Shown: piece after piece, positions 35,861 to 44,174 of the stretch
Layout: each line of letters starts with the position of its first letter
How positions within the stretch are numbered: position 1 is the stretch's first letter
Assembly: GCF_001624705.1 (NCBI RefSeq)
Contig: NZ_JSEO01000003.1
Span: 390,032 to 454,031 of the forward strand
Origin: Marinomonas sp. SBI8L
Lineage (GTDB): Bacteria > Pseudomonadota > Gammaproteobacteria > Pseudomonadales > Marinomonadaceae
Direction: 5' to 3'
Length of the DNA stretch: 64,000 nt
Notes under the pieces: model-generated
What the model was told of the DNA's origin: nothing
The model's input: the letters and a program-made list of their open reading frames with translations, nothing else
Databases searched by the model: none
Position numbers and translations under genes: made by a program

Positions 35861-37344
35861 TAGATGTTTCCTTTTAGTGATTGGGGTTGCGCTGAATTTT
35901 CAGAGTTGGGTTGAGTATTCATGGTCTCTTCATCGGACTTTTTCGAGAACCAACCCGTTTGGGCATAAATTATCCCAATCACAGGTGAGAGCCAACAAGC
36001 AAAAGCAAGGGGAATATAGAGTAGAGCACTGTAGTCACCTGATACGACAGTTAAACCTAAGGTCCCCATTACAAATGCACCACCGGCATTCCATGGAATC
36101 AGTGGGGAGACCAAGGTACCGCCTTCTTCAATGGCGCGAGATAAGTTTAGACGGCTATATCCGTGCTTGCTGTATTCAGGCCCGTACATGCGGCCGGGTA
36201 GGGCGATAGATAGATAGACATCACCTGACACAACATTGGTCGCAACAGAGGTTAAAATAGCGCTAGTTTGTAATCCTCTAAAGCCTTTCGTTAATCTTAG
36301 TATCGATCTGACCACTGATTCTAAACAGCGGGTTCGTTCTAATGCGCCACCAAAGGCTAACGCAAACATCATCAAGGTAATTACCCAGGTCATAGATGAC
36401 ACGCCACCTCGGTTAAGCAAGCTGTCTAACGATGCTGTATCAGTGTTAATTTTAAAGCCACTATGAGCGAAAGTCAGAACCTGGTTCAAGTTATAGTCAT
36501 AGTTCACGGCTGCGACTATGGCGCCAAGAATAAAACCTGTAAATAAGGCTGGGATGGGAGAGACTTTAAAAAAGGCTAATGCCATCACGACAATTAAGGG
36601 GATTAGCGGTAAAACGCCAAGATCAAAGTGGGTACTTAAGCCTTCTTTAAATTGAGATATTTGAGCAAGTTGAGCAGTATCTGTCGCAGTTTGACCACCG
36701 ACAATTAGATATATAACAAAGGCAATAGCCATAGCTGGAATGGTGGTTGGCATCATATTGCGAATATGGTCGAACACATTTGTTTCGGTCACCGCTGCGG
36801 CTAAGTTGGTGGTATCTGATAAAGGAGATATTTTATCGCCAAAAAAGGCGCCAGAAACCACTGCACCTGCACTCCAATAAATAGGCACGCCAAAAGCTGA
36901 GCCTATGCCAATTAGCGCAAGACCCACTGTTCCTACGGTTGTCCAGCTAGAACCTATGGATAGCGAAACAACAGAGCAAAGTAACATAGAAGCCGCTAAG
37001 AACCAGCTAGGGTCTATCAGCTCTAAGCCATAATAAATGAGCATAGGCACCGTGCCGCTCGCAATCCATGTACTTACCAGCATGCCTACAACAATTAGAG
37101 TTGCGATAGAGGGCATGGCGACATGCAGAACATGAAACGCACCAGACTCGATATCTTTCCAACGATAGCCTTGAGACCAGCCAACTAAAGCTGTAATTGC
37201 AAAGCCAATGGCTAGCGCAATATGAGGTGTAAAGTCATCATAATAAAAGATCTGAACACCTAATAAAGCGATGGTGAGAATGATAGGAATTAAAGCTAAA
37301 CCTAGGCTTGGTATCGCTAGGTTTGGGGCATTATTTTTTTGCAT
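35860..37344 (-). CDS. NhaC-family Na+/H+ antiporter
   Basis: 494 residues with about 11-12 membrane segments. The NhaC signatures include GSSWTTVGTVGLALIGIGSAFG, GAVVSGAFFGDKISPLSDTTNLAAAV, and SGDVYLSIALPGRMYGPEY. Some NhaC-like proteins exchange organic substrates (for example malate/lactate) with sodium, so it may be the uptake system for the substrate of the neighbouring dehydrogenase. Second gene of a three-gene operon. Confidence 0.85.
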   Translation of the reverse strand: MQKNNAPNLAIPSLGLALIPIILTIALLGVQIFYYDDFTPHIALAIGFAITALVGWSQGYRWKDIESGAFHVLHVAMPSIATLIVVGMLVSTWIASGTVPMLIYYGLELIDPSWFLAASMLLCSVVSLSIGSSWTTVGTVGLALIGIGSAFGVPIYWSAGAVVSGAFFGDKISPLSDTTNLAAAVTETNVFDHIRNMMPTTIPAMAIAFVIYLIVGGQTATDTAQLAQISQFKEGLSTHFDLGVLPLIPLIVVMALAFFKVSPIPALFTGFILGAIVAAVNYDYNLNQVLTFAHSGFKINTDTASLDSLLNRGGVSSMTWVITLMMFALAFGGALERTRCLESVVRSILRLTKGFRGLQTSAILTSVATNVVSGDVYLSIALPGRMYGPEYSKHGYSRLNLSRAIEEGGTLVSPLIPWNAGGAFVMGTLGLTVVSGDYSALLYIPLAFACWLSPVIGIIYAQTGWFSKKSDEETMNTQPNSENSAQPQSLKGNI

Positions 37345-37417
37345 CTGTATTCTCCAGAAAGCGAAATAGCTTCGTCATTGTTTTTATTATCAGAGGTAAA
37401 AGCGCTAAGTTTTGGCG

Positions 37418-38383
37418 CTAGTTTTTTTCTTGTGAATAGGTTTTGTAAGCGAGTATCGCGGCGGCTAAATCTTCCCTTGAATCACCCACAGACTTAAATA
37501 AGGTGATGGCTGTTTGTGGATCCGCAAGCGAATGACGGCCTGAATGTTGGCCCGAGCAAAGCTCTGAGAATTCGGCAAGAATGACATCTTGAGTGATAGC
37601 ACCTTGCTCAATCGGCATAATCAGGTCACCCGTTTCGCTTAATGCACCCGCTCTGGTATCGACAAAGACAGCGCAATGTTGCATGGCATGATTATCTGTT
37701 TCGCGCATTGTTGGCGTGAAGCTACCGACTAGGTCTAGATGAGCGCCAGGCTTTAACCATTTACCTTGAATTAAGGGAGTAGTCGACATAGTTGCGCAGC
37801 TAATAATATCGGCTTTACCTGCACAGGTTTCAAGTTCATCTTTTGGGCAGAAGTGTGCATTAATATCGGCAGCCTTAAGTTCATCAACTAGAGACTTTGC
37901 TGCATCCTCATTGCGATCCCATACACTTACCTTAGTAATGGGTCTAACGCTCATATGTGCAGGAATTAAACGGCGCCCCATTCTTCCCGCACCAACCATT
38001 AATAATTCGCTGGCGTCTTCTTTTGATAAGAATTGAGAGGCTAAAGCAGATGCTGCCGCAGTACGACGAGCGGTTAATTCATTGCCTTCTAGTTGGGCTA
38101 AAGGTTGGCCTGTTTTTCCACAGCTAAGAAGGTAATGACTGCTTAATCCAGGTAGCTTAAGCGCTGCGTTACCTGGAAATACATTAACCTGTTTTATTCC
38201 TAAATATTCATTCTCCAGCCAAGCAGGCATAAGTAATAAAGTTGCGTCTGGGTTTTGCGCGACTTTAATGTTGTGATGGTGGCGTACAGGTGAGTGAACT
38301 TTACGCGTAAAGATATCGTTTAGTGTGGAAATTAAAGCACTCCAAGGCAGCGCATTTTGAACTTGAGTGGCGTTTAGTTGCAT
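37418..38383 (-). CDS. Ornithine cyclodeaminase/mu-crystallin family, probable 1-pyrroline-2-carboxylate reductase
   Basis: 321 residues from the ATG at 38383 (AGAGA upstream); the frame to 38416 adds 11 residues without support. NAD(P)-binding loop VGAGRMGRRLIPAHM and a following acidic residue (VWDRN), plus the family segment GLSSHYLLSCGKTGQPLAQLEGNELTARRTAAASALAS. Relatives in hydroxyproline clusters reduce 1-pyrroline-2-carboxylate to L-proline. It is the first gene of the operon with NhaC and the FAD dehydrogenase, divergent from an AraC gene. Together they could convert D-proline or 3-hydroxyproline to L-proline. Confidence 0.82.
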   Translation of the reverse strand: MQLNATQVQNALPWSALISTLNDIFTRKVHSPVRHHHNIKVAQNPDATLLLMPAWLENEYLGIKQVNVFPGNAALKLPGLSSHYLLSCGKTGQPLAQLEGNELTARRTAAASALASQFLSKEDASELLMVGAGRMGRRLIPAHMSVRPITKVSVWDRNEDAAKSLVDELKAADINAHFCPKDELETCAGKADIISCATMSTTPLIQGKWLKPGAHLDLVGSFTPTMRETDNHAMQHCAVFVDTRAGALSETGDLIMPIEQGAITQDVILAEFSELCSGQHSGRHSLADPQTAITLFKSVGDSREDLAAAILAYKTYSQEKN

Positions 38384-38516
38384 AACAGAATCTCTTATTG
38401 TTAGTCTTAGCTCCATGATAACGACAAGAAAAAACTGATAATTGACTGAGGCTACGGAGTTATTGACTGAAACTCTTGAAACCTAATGTTTCTCTCTTTA
38501 GATAGGCGTTTTCGCA

Positions 38517-39299
38517 ATGAATAAAAGTATGGCTCGGCGCAATTTAATTGCACGTCAGAGCGGTGAGCATTGTCACGATTTCCCCCAGCTTCTGTTTGGT
38601 TTACATGGTCAAATGGCCTGTGAGTTCGAGGGTGAAACGGGTGAGCTTAGTAGTGGTAACCTTGCGATAGTGCCCTCGGATGAGGCGCATTTATTTAGCG
38701 GCTTAAGTGATGATAGTGAATTGTTTGTTATTGACTTAGCCCCTTTTGACCCCTTTATTAATGCCTTAGAAATAGCTTGTCAGACTTCGTTTAAAGAGAC
38801 TCTGTTTCAGCAAGCTAACATTATTTCTCTCAATGCTGAGATGCTACCTTTACTTGATTTTGCCGCAGGGCAATTAGCTAAAAATCCAGGACAGCTTAAT
38901 CCTCAAATTAACTGCCAGCTGGTGTCGTTATTTATGACTCAGTTATCGCAGCTTTATAGTGCTGATTCAGTAAGTGCTATGTTATGTCAGCGTCTTGATA
39001 TGTTGCTATTAAATCGATTTATTGATCGCCGATTATTTGAGCCGCCAACTAATGCGGAGCTTGCGAATATGATGCATGTGAGTGAAAGTCATTTTTATGC
39101 GTTATGCCAACAGCAAATCGGTATGACACCACAGCAATATTTGATGAGCAGGCGAATGAAAAAAGCACAATTATTGCTCACCCAATCCAAAATGCCTTTG
39201 GTCAGTATCGCAGCAGAAACGGGTTTCTCTGACGCGTCTAGTTTCTCTCGTGCTTACAAAAGTTATTATCAGAAAACTCCTGGCAGTAGCCGTCGCTAA
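38517..39299 (+). CDS. AraC-family transcriptional regulator with cupin domain
   Basis: 260 residues. N-terminal cupin (ARQSGEHCHDFPQLLFGLHGQMACEFEGETGELSSGNLAIVPSDEAHLFSG) with metal-type His residues. The C-terminal AraC domain has ELANMMHVSESHFYALCQQQIGMTPQQYLMSRRMKKAQLLL and SIAAETGFSDASSFSRAYKSYY. It faces the Pyr2C reductase/NhaC/dehydrogenase operon across 133 bp and probably activates it. Confidence 0.88.
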   Translation: MNKSMARRNLIARQSGEHCHDFPQLLFGLHGQMACEFEGETGELSSGNLAIVPSDEAHLFSGLSDDSELFVIDLAPFDPFINALEIACQTSFKETLFQQANIISLNAEMLPLLDFAAGQLAKNPGQLNPQINCQLVSLFMTQLSQLYSADSVSAMLCQRLDMLLLNRFIDRRLFEPPTNAELANMMHVSESHFYALCQQQIGMTPQQYLMSRRMKKAQLLLTQSKMPLVSIAAETGFSDASSFSRAYKSYYQKTPGSSRR

Positions 39300-39365
39300 C
39301 CTTTCAAGTTAAGTCACAGACAGAGTTAAGGTAACTAATTAAGATTGAGTAATAGGAAGATAATA

Positions 39366-39794
39366 ATGGAATATATTAAATCAAAAGATTCTGATGCTAA
39401 TGACTTAGCGAACCTTAGGGCTCAAGCCATGAAACCCAGCTTAGTCGCCCTCGGCCGATTTGATGAAGACAGGGTGAGGAATCGATTCTTAGAGACTTTT
39501 ATCCCACAAGATACGATTAAGCTTACCCTTGAGGATGAGCTGATTGGCTTTTATGTCCTACGAACTCGTACAGATCATATCTGGTTGGATCATTTATATA
39601 TTAAACCTGAGCATCAGAATAAACAGCTTGGTAAAAAGGCTCTCACTAGAGTTATCGAGCTAGCGAAAGAAAAGGGCTTAGTCTTGCGTTTAGGCGCTTT
39701 AAAAGGCAGTCGTTCTAATAGGTTTTATCAAAATAATGGCTTTGTACAAACTCATGAAGATGAATTTGATCTTTATTATGAATATGTTGGATAA
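39366..39794 (+). CDS. GNAT-family acetyltransferase
   Basis: 142 residues from the ATG at 39366 (AGGAAG upstream). GNAT core: WLDHLYIKPEHQNKQLGKKALTRVIELAKEKGL and LGALKGSRSNRFYQNNGF. The Q-N-K-Q-L-G loop differs from the common Q/R-G-x-G-x-G/A. Substrate unknown. It heads a run of three co-directional small genes (two GNAT, one GFA). Confidence 0.8.
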   Translation: MEYIKSKDSDANDLANLRAQAMKPSLVALGRFDEDRVRNRFLETFIPQDTIKLTLEDELIGFYVLRTRTDHIWLDHLYIKPEHQNKQLGKKALTRVIELAKEKGLVLRLGALKGSRSNRFYQNNGFVQTHEDEFDLYYEYVG

Positions 39795-39805
39795 GGAGAA
39801 AGTGT

Positions 39806-40267
39806 ATGGAAATCAGAAAAATCACGAAAGAAAGATCAGATGTTCAGCATCTTTTAAATGAATCTGATTTATACATGCAAACTCTCTATCCAGATGAGAG
39901 TAATCATATGGAAACTCAGTCTTCTTTATTAAACGATCGTACGGATTTGATTGGCATTTTTTTAGAGGATGAACTCGCCGCTATAGGGGCGGTAAAGCGT
40001 TTTAAGTCAAAGGACAGTTACGGAGAGATTAAGCGTATTTATGTACCTGAGAAACAAAGAGGAAAAGGCCTATCAAAAGCGATTATGTCGCACTTACATC
40101 AACTTCTTATTCAAGACGGTATTCCAATAGCAAAATTAGAAACAGGCATTTATCAGCCTGAGGCAATTGGTCTATATAAGTCCTTAGGCTATCGCGAGTG
40201 CGAACCTTTTGGCGAGTATCAACTCGATCCATTAAGTATCTTTATGGTCAAAACATTAACCAAGTAA
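39806..40267 (+). CDS. GNAT-family acetyltransferase
   Basis: 153 residues. The core reads GEIKRIYVPEKQRGKGLSKAIMSHLHQLLI (R-G-K-G-L-S loop) and TGIYQPEAIGLYKSLGYRECEPFGEY, typical of GNAT enzymes of the YjdJ/PhnO-like type. AAGGAGAAAGTGT precedes the ATG; 11 bp after the previous GNAT gene, so cotranscribed. Substrate unknown. Confidence 0.83.
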   Translation: MEIRKITKERSDVQHLLNESDLYMQTLYPDESNHMETQSSLLNDRTDLIGIFLEDELAAIGAVKRFKSKDSYGEIKRIYVPEKQRGKGLSKAIMSHLHQLLIQDGIPIAKLETGIYQPEAIGLYKSLGYRECEPFGEYQLDPLSIFMVKTLTK

Positions 40268-40300
40268 TGTGTATTTTAGCGTTTTAATAGGAGAGAGTAG

Positions 40301-40690
40301 GTGATTAAAGGAAGCTGTCTTTGTGGCAATGTTACTTATGAAATTTCGGGCGAAGTAGGCGATATCGTTCACTGTCATTGTGTTACTTGTCGAAAGGCCC
40401 ATGGGGCAGCGTTTTCAAGTGTTGCGTCAGTGCCATTAGCTAATTTTCGGTTATCTGGTGCGGGAGAATTAAGTCAGTTTGAATCCTCCCCAGGTAAAGT
40501 CAGACATTTTTGTGCAAATTGTGGCACTCAGATTTATGCAAAAAGAGAGGGTGCACAGCATATTATTTTACGACTTGGCTCACTCGATGATGATATCTCT
40601 AGTAAAGAGATTGGCCATATTTGGACATCACAAAAAGCGAATTGGTACGAAATTAATAGCCCTTTACCGGAGCATCTCGAATTTGATTAA
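40301..40690 (+). CDS. GFA/CENP-V family zinc-binding protein
   Basis: 129 residues from a GTG (GGAGAGAG upstream). Cysteines: GSCLCGNVTYEISG, HCHCVTCRKAHGAAFS, FCANCGTQIYA. Closely related in layout to the protein at 16452-16844. A decayed copy of its 3' end lies at 42004-42115, across the TetR and DUF4345-like genes, showing a past duplication. Function unknown beyond zinc binding. Confidence 0.87.
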   Translation: MIKGSCLCGNVTYEISGEVGDIVHCHCVTCRKAHGAAFSSVASVPLANFRLSGAGELSQFESSPGKVRHFCANCGTQIYAKREGAQHIILRLGSLDDDISSKEIGHIWTSQKANWYEINSPLPEHLEFD

Positions 40691-40753
40691 AAATCGCATT
40701 CAGTATGGCTAAAAGGAGTGAAGGGTATTATTTAATTAGAGTGGTTATTGAAT

Positions 40754-41353
40754 CTAGCTGTTTTCTTTCCATGATTTAACAGTAGAAATAGCTATGTTCA
40801 CATAGCCTTCTGCTGCTGTCCCATCTTCTGCATTTCTATTAATTAAGCCAATAGCTAGAAAGCACCCGACAATAAAATCACCTGCATCTTCTGGATTTAT
40901 ACATGATTTAACTTTACCTAAAGACTGCTCTCTTTTGATTAAATCTATAGTAGCACTCTTCACACCTTGGTAGTGCTCAGCTGGGAATTTATCAATATTA
41001 GGATTATGAATAGAAATATTTTCAGCAAGTGTATTTACAAATAAACAGCCATACTTTCTGCTGTCTAAGTTAACGGGAGCTATTGTTCTTATTAACATTT
41101 TTTCGAAAACATCAATGCTTTCAGCATTAGCGATTGGAGCAATAATGAAATCTTTAGCGTCGACTTGGTAAGACCTTAACGCTTCTTCAAAAAGCCCTTC
41201 TTTACCATCAAATTGAGTTCTAATAGCAAATCTACCAAGGCCAATTTGCTCCTCGATGTTTTTTATTCCGAAATTGAGATAACCATTTCTCCTGAATGCC
41301 TCTCGCGCTTTTAGGATAGCTTCTTCTCTTACGTAGTTTTTTTTTCTAGGCAT
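40754..41353 (-). CDS. TetR-family transcriptional regulator
   Basis: 199 residues from the ATG at 41353 (MPRKKN); the TTG at 41362 is less likely. Helix-turn-helix: ILKAREAFRRNGYLNFGIKNIEEQIGLGRFAIRTQFDGKEGLFEEALRSY. The C-terminal part is of the TetR_C type found next to small membrane proteins. Divergent from the DUF4345-like gene; palindromes lie between them. Confidence 0.86.
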   Translation of the reverse strand: MPRKKNYVREEAILKAREAFRRNGYLNFGIKNIEEQIGLGRFAIRTQFDGKEGLFEEALRSYQVDAKDFIIAPIANAESIDVFEKMLIRTIAPVNLDSRKYGCLFVNTLAENISIHNPNIDKFPAEHYQGVKSATIDLIKREQSLGKVKSCINPEDAGDFIVGCFLAIGLINRNAEDGTAAEGYVNIAISTVKSWKENS

Positions 41354-41444
41354 ATAAATCAATCATCAAATCATTCTGAAGCATAGTATTTGTTAGCTTT
41401 TAAGTAGATGCAAGTGCCTTGCACTTATTTTGATATGGAGATAA

Positions 41445-41476
41445 GTTTATATCACTACGAGTGTAGTGATATGAAC
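41445..41476. promoter_or_regulatory. Palindrome in front of the DUF4345-like gene, candidate TetR operator
   Basis: ATATCACTAC (41449-41458) and GTAGTGATAT (41463-41472) are perfect inverted arms separated by 4 bp; allowing one mismatch the arms reach 14 bp. It ends 15 bp before the start codon at 41492. A second, smaller palindrome, AAGTGC-CTT-GCACTT, is at 41412-41426. Confidence 0.72.
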
Positions 41477-41491
41477 TTTAAAGGTATTATT

Positions 41492-41899
41492 ATGAAAAAC
41501 AGTAAAGCTTTAGTTCTAATTTTATTTGTTGCTGGTGTGATGTTGAGCTTTTTTGGAGGTTTTGCCGCTTTCTTTCCAGAAGCATATACAGGTCGTCATG
41601 ATATAAGCATTTTAGGTAATGTTAATCTGTACAACGAATTTAGAGGAACGGGTGGGCTAATGCTTGCGAGTGGTTTGCTCATTTTACTAGGTGCATTTAT
41701 AAAAGAGCTAGCCTATACCGCTACGATTGTTGCAGCGGTAAATTTTTTACTTTTTGCACTTGCTAGAGTGTTTTCTATCTTTGTGGATGGGGTTCCAGTT
41801 GACGGTATTATAAGAGCAACAGCTGTTGAAATGTTAGTGGGCCTTATATGTACGTGGGCATTTTTTAAATATCGAAATGTTATTAAGGCTAAGGAATGA
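41492..41899 (+). CDS. DUF4345-like four-helix membrane protein
   Basis: 135 residues from the ATG at 41492 (AAAGG seven bases upstream); the longer frame to 41408 would cover the palindrome. Four hydrophobic helices; the pattern VMLSFFGGFAAFFPEAYTG, NEFRGTGGLMLASGLLILLGA and FALARVFSIFVDGVP is that of DUF4345. Function unknown. Probably repressed by the divergent TetR protein. Confidence 0.78.
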   Translation: MKNSKALVLILFVAGVMLSFFGGFAAFFPEAYTGRHDISILGNVNLYNEFRGTGGLMLASGLLILLGAFIKELAYTATIVAAVNFLLFALARVFSIFVDGVPVDGIIRATAVEMLVGLICTWAFFKYRNVIKAKE

Positions 41900-42003
41900 G
41901 TACCCATTTTTGAAAACAAGTTTTTCTTTCACCTATACATGAAAAGCTTCGAGTGCAGCCTGATTAAGCTATATTGCATATCAACTAGTATGCTTTGTAT
42001 TCT

Positions 42004-42115
42004 TGGGCTCACTCGATGATGATATTTGCAGTAAAAAACAACTGTCTTTGGACATCAAAAAAGCGAATTGGAAAGAGACTAATGATCCTCTGTAGGGATG
42101 TCTAGAGCATGAATA
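42004..42115 (+). pseudogene. Decayed fragment of a GFA-family gene 3' end
   Basis: The stretch GGCTCACTCGATGATGATAT, then TTTGGACATCA and AAAAAGCGAATTGG, matches the end of the GFA gene at about 40576-40690 in order and spacing, with many substitutions and indels. The first two thirds of the gene are absent. The remaining 41900-42375 gap is very AT-rich and shows only this remnant and a candidate promoter. Confidence 0.8.
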
Positions 42116-42291
42116 GTCACTAATAAAACTATTCACATTTTATTGGATATAAGCCTGTTTTATATTAATTATTATAAGACAAGTTAGAAAACTAAATATT
42201 TAAAATAATCCTCCTTATATAAAATGTTTTCAATTACGCTATATTACATATATCTTTTTTGATTAAATTTATATTTTATTAGTCTAATAAC

Positions 42292-42323
42292 TTGACACTT
42301 ATTGACTGTGTTGCTTACATAAT
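42292..42323 (+). promoter_or_regulatory. Candidate promoter of the small peptide gene
   Basis: TTGACA at 42292-42297 is a perfect -35 box; a TACATAAT stretch follows at about 18 bp spacing as a poor -10. The surrounding AT-rich 170 bp and the 50-nt leader with AAGGAA before the ATG support a start here. Confidence 0.4.
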
Positions 42324-42375
42324 ATTTCCATTTAATTGGAAAACAATATAAAAAATATTATGAAGGAATATAGTT

Positions 42376-42519
42376 ATGAACAAAGTAAATGCTAGTCTTG
42401 CTAAAAAAGCCTTTTTCCAAACTGCTCAAAAAGGTGATAAGAAAACACAATTTAAAATGAAGCTAGAAAGTGATAAAAAAGCCTTTTGTGGCAAGCTGTG
42501 TTTACACACACCTAAGTAG
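42376..42519 (+). CDS. 47-residue Lys-rich peptide with C-terminal CxxxC, possible RiPP precursor
   Basis: A complete small frame with AAGGAA seven bases before the ATG. It begins MNKVNASLAKKAFFQTAQKG, is rich in Lys and polar residues, has no hydrophobic signal peptide, and ends CGKLCLHTPK. Its only two cysteines lie near the C-terminus. That layout (charged leader, short Cys-containing end) is what precursor peptides of modified natural products look like. The next gene, 115 bp downstream in the same direction, encodes a GRDP-like protein, with a terminator-like hairpin between that would give more peptide than enzyme. I do not recognise a named family. Confidence 0.65.
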   Translation: MNKVNASLAKKAFFQTAQKGDKKTQFKMKLESDKKAFCGKLCLHTPK

Positions 42520-42535
42520 CTTTTAGCATTGATTT

Positions 42536-42575
42536 AAGCGCCTTATTATTTTATAGGGAAATCAATAAGGTGCTT
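42536..42575 (+). terminator. Hairpin between peptide gene and GRDP-like gene
   Basis: AAGCGCCTTATT and AATAAGGTGCTT pair over 12 positions (one G-T) around a 16-nt loop, followed by TTCTTCTTATATT. It fits a leaky terminator placed 17 bp after the peptide stop. Confidence 0.65.
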
Positions 42576-42634
42576 TCTTCTTATATTCATTATTCTTAAT
42601 GAAATTGAAATATATTAAGTTGGCAGGTAATAAA

Positions 42635-43120
42635 ATGGAATTTCAAGAATTTGATATTAAAGACTTAAAAGATGATGTGGGTTTACCTCTTGCATTTCCT
42701 CATGTACCAAAATTAAAGAATTTAGAGGAGATCAAGGAATATATCTTCAATATGGATATGTCTATGATCTTTTTCAAGATGACAGACGAAGAGTGTGCCG
42801 GTGATTTGGGGCTTCTTTGGGATGAAGAAGATGCTGCATTTGCCATTAATCAATACCGTCAATATCTCTATCTTATTCGAAAATACGATACCAACATTTC
42901 GCCCACTCTTGCTATAGATGCTGTTTGGCATAACCATATATTAGATACCAGAAAATATGTGCAAGACTGCCAAGCCATATTCGGCCATTATTTACATCAC
43001 TTCCCTTATTTCGGTTCCCGGGATGAAGAAGACAGAAAACATTTAGAAATGGCTTTTGAAAATACTAAGATGTTATTTAAAAAAGAATTTAACGTTGATA
43101 TTGCTAAAGATGTTGAGTAA
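42635..43120 (+). CDS. GRDP-like (glycine-rich domain-containing protein-like) protein
   Basis: 161 residues from the ATG at 42635 (AGG upstream), or 173 from the ATG at 42599, which has no binding site. The central block DAVWHNHILDTRKYVQDCQAIFGHYLHHFPYFGSRD has closely set His and Asp residues that could bind a metal, and matches the PF07173-type pattern (WHNHILD...Y...FPYFG) as I remember it. Biochemical role unknown. Its only close partner is the small peptide gene upstream. It converges on a LysR gene. Confidence 0.7.
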   Translation: MEFQEFDIKDLKDDVGLPLAFPHVPKLKNLEEIKEYIFNMDMSMIFFKMTDEECAGDLGLLWDEEDAAFAINQYRQYLYLIRKYDTNISPTLAIDAVWHNHILDTRKYVQDCQAIFGHYLHHFPYFGSRDEEDRKHLEMAFENTKMLFKKEFNVDIAKDVE

Positions 43121-43174
43121 ACGTTTTATTTAAATTGATTCTAATTTTTAATATTAATTTTATTGATTTATTTT

Positions 43175-44068
43175 TCAAGTTTTGTTTTGTAATTTTTCAA
43201 AAATAAAATCTATAAGATACCTTGTTTTTAATGGTAGATACCGTCGTGAAGAATAATATATCCACATAGGTATAGGCGGAGGTGAATATTTACTTAATAT
43301 GGGAATGAGTCTTCCTGAATTTAAACTCTCTTTTGCATGTAAGTAGGGAGAGTTTGTTATACCTAGCTCTTTTTCAGCAGCCTCTATTGCTAATTCTGGA
43401 TTACTAATAGATAAACTCCCCAAAGGTGCATGTATTCTCTGTATCCCCTCAACTTGGTAGTTCCAATTCATTTTCTGGCCAGAAGTTTTAGAGCGATAAG
43501 CAATACAATTATGCTGCCTTAAATCCTCAATACTTTTAGGTTCACCGAATATTTTAAGGTAATTAGGTGCGGCTACTGTGACGAACTCTAAATTATAGAT
43601 CTTTTTTCCAATCAACTGGCTGTCACGGTTCATGATGTTACCTATGCCGATATCGAAACCGTTATCAACAATATCTATCATTTTATCACTGAAATGAAGG
43701 TCAAATTCGATATCAGGATGAAGTATCGCAAAATCGAGTAATAATGGATAAATGACTTTTCTACCAAAGCTATCCGGTAGATTAATACGAATTAACCCAC
43801 TAATCTGTGTTTGGTTATCCATTGTCATACTGACTTGATCCTCAAGCTGTTTAACCAGAGGCTCAATGCGTTTATAAAAACTTCTCCCTTCATCTGTTAG
43901 AACCAGAGAATGTGTCGAACGGTGAAATATTCGAGTATCTAATGTGCTTTCTAAAGCAGCTATGGCTTTGGATACTGCTGCTGCACTTATGCCACTTTCT
44001 CTAGCTGCTTTAGAGAAGCTACCCGCTTTCACAACGGATAAAAAAAGAGGTAGATGATTAGGAAGCAT
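43175..44068 (-). CDS. LysR-family transcriptional regulator
   Basis: 297 residues. Helix-turn-helix: FLSVVKAGSFSKAARESGISAAAVSKAIAALESTLDTRIFHRSTHSLVLT. The effector domain starts near residue 90 (GLIRINLPDSFGRKVIYPLL). It faces the nitroreductase gene across about 105 bp and is its likely regulator. More AT-rich than most neighbours. Confidence 0.88.
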   Translation of the reverse strand: MLPNHLPLFLSVVKAGSFSKAARESGISAAAVSKAIAALESTLDTRIFHRSTHSLVLTDEGRSFYKRIEPLVKQLEDQVSMTMDNQTQISGLIRINLPDSFGRKVIYPLLLDFAILHPDIEFDLHFSDKMIDIVDNGFDIGIGNIMNRDSQLIGKKIYNLEFVTVAAPNYLKIFGEPKSIEDLRQHNCIAYRSKTSGQKMNWNYQVEGIQRIHAPLGSLSISNPELAIEAAEKELGITNSPYLHAKESLNSGRLIPILSKYSPPPIPMWIYYSSRRYLPLKTRYLIDFIFEKLQNKT

Positions 44069-44174
44069 TTTAAACCTTTGGTTGAAGCCATTTTAACCTG
44101 ATGATAACTACCACTATCAAGAATGACTAGCTAAATTAGCCTCCATACTATTTTTATTGAAAGGAGTGTTTATT

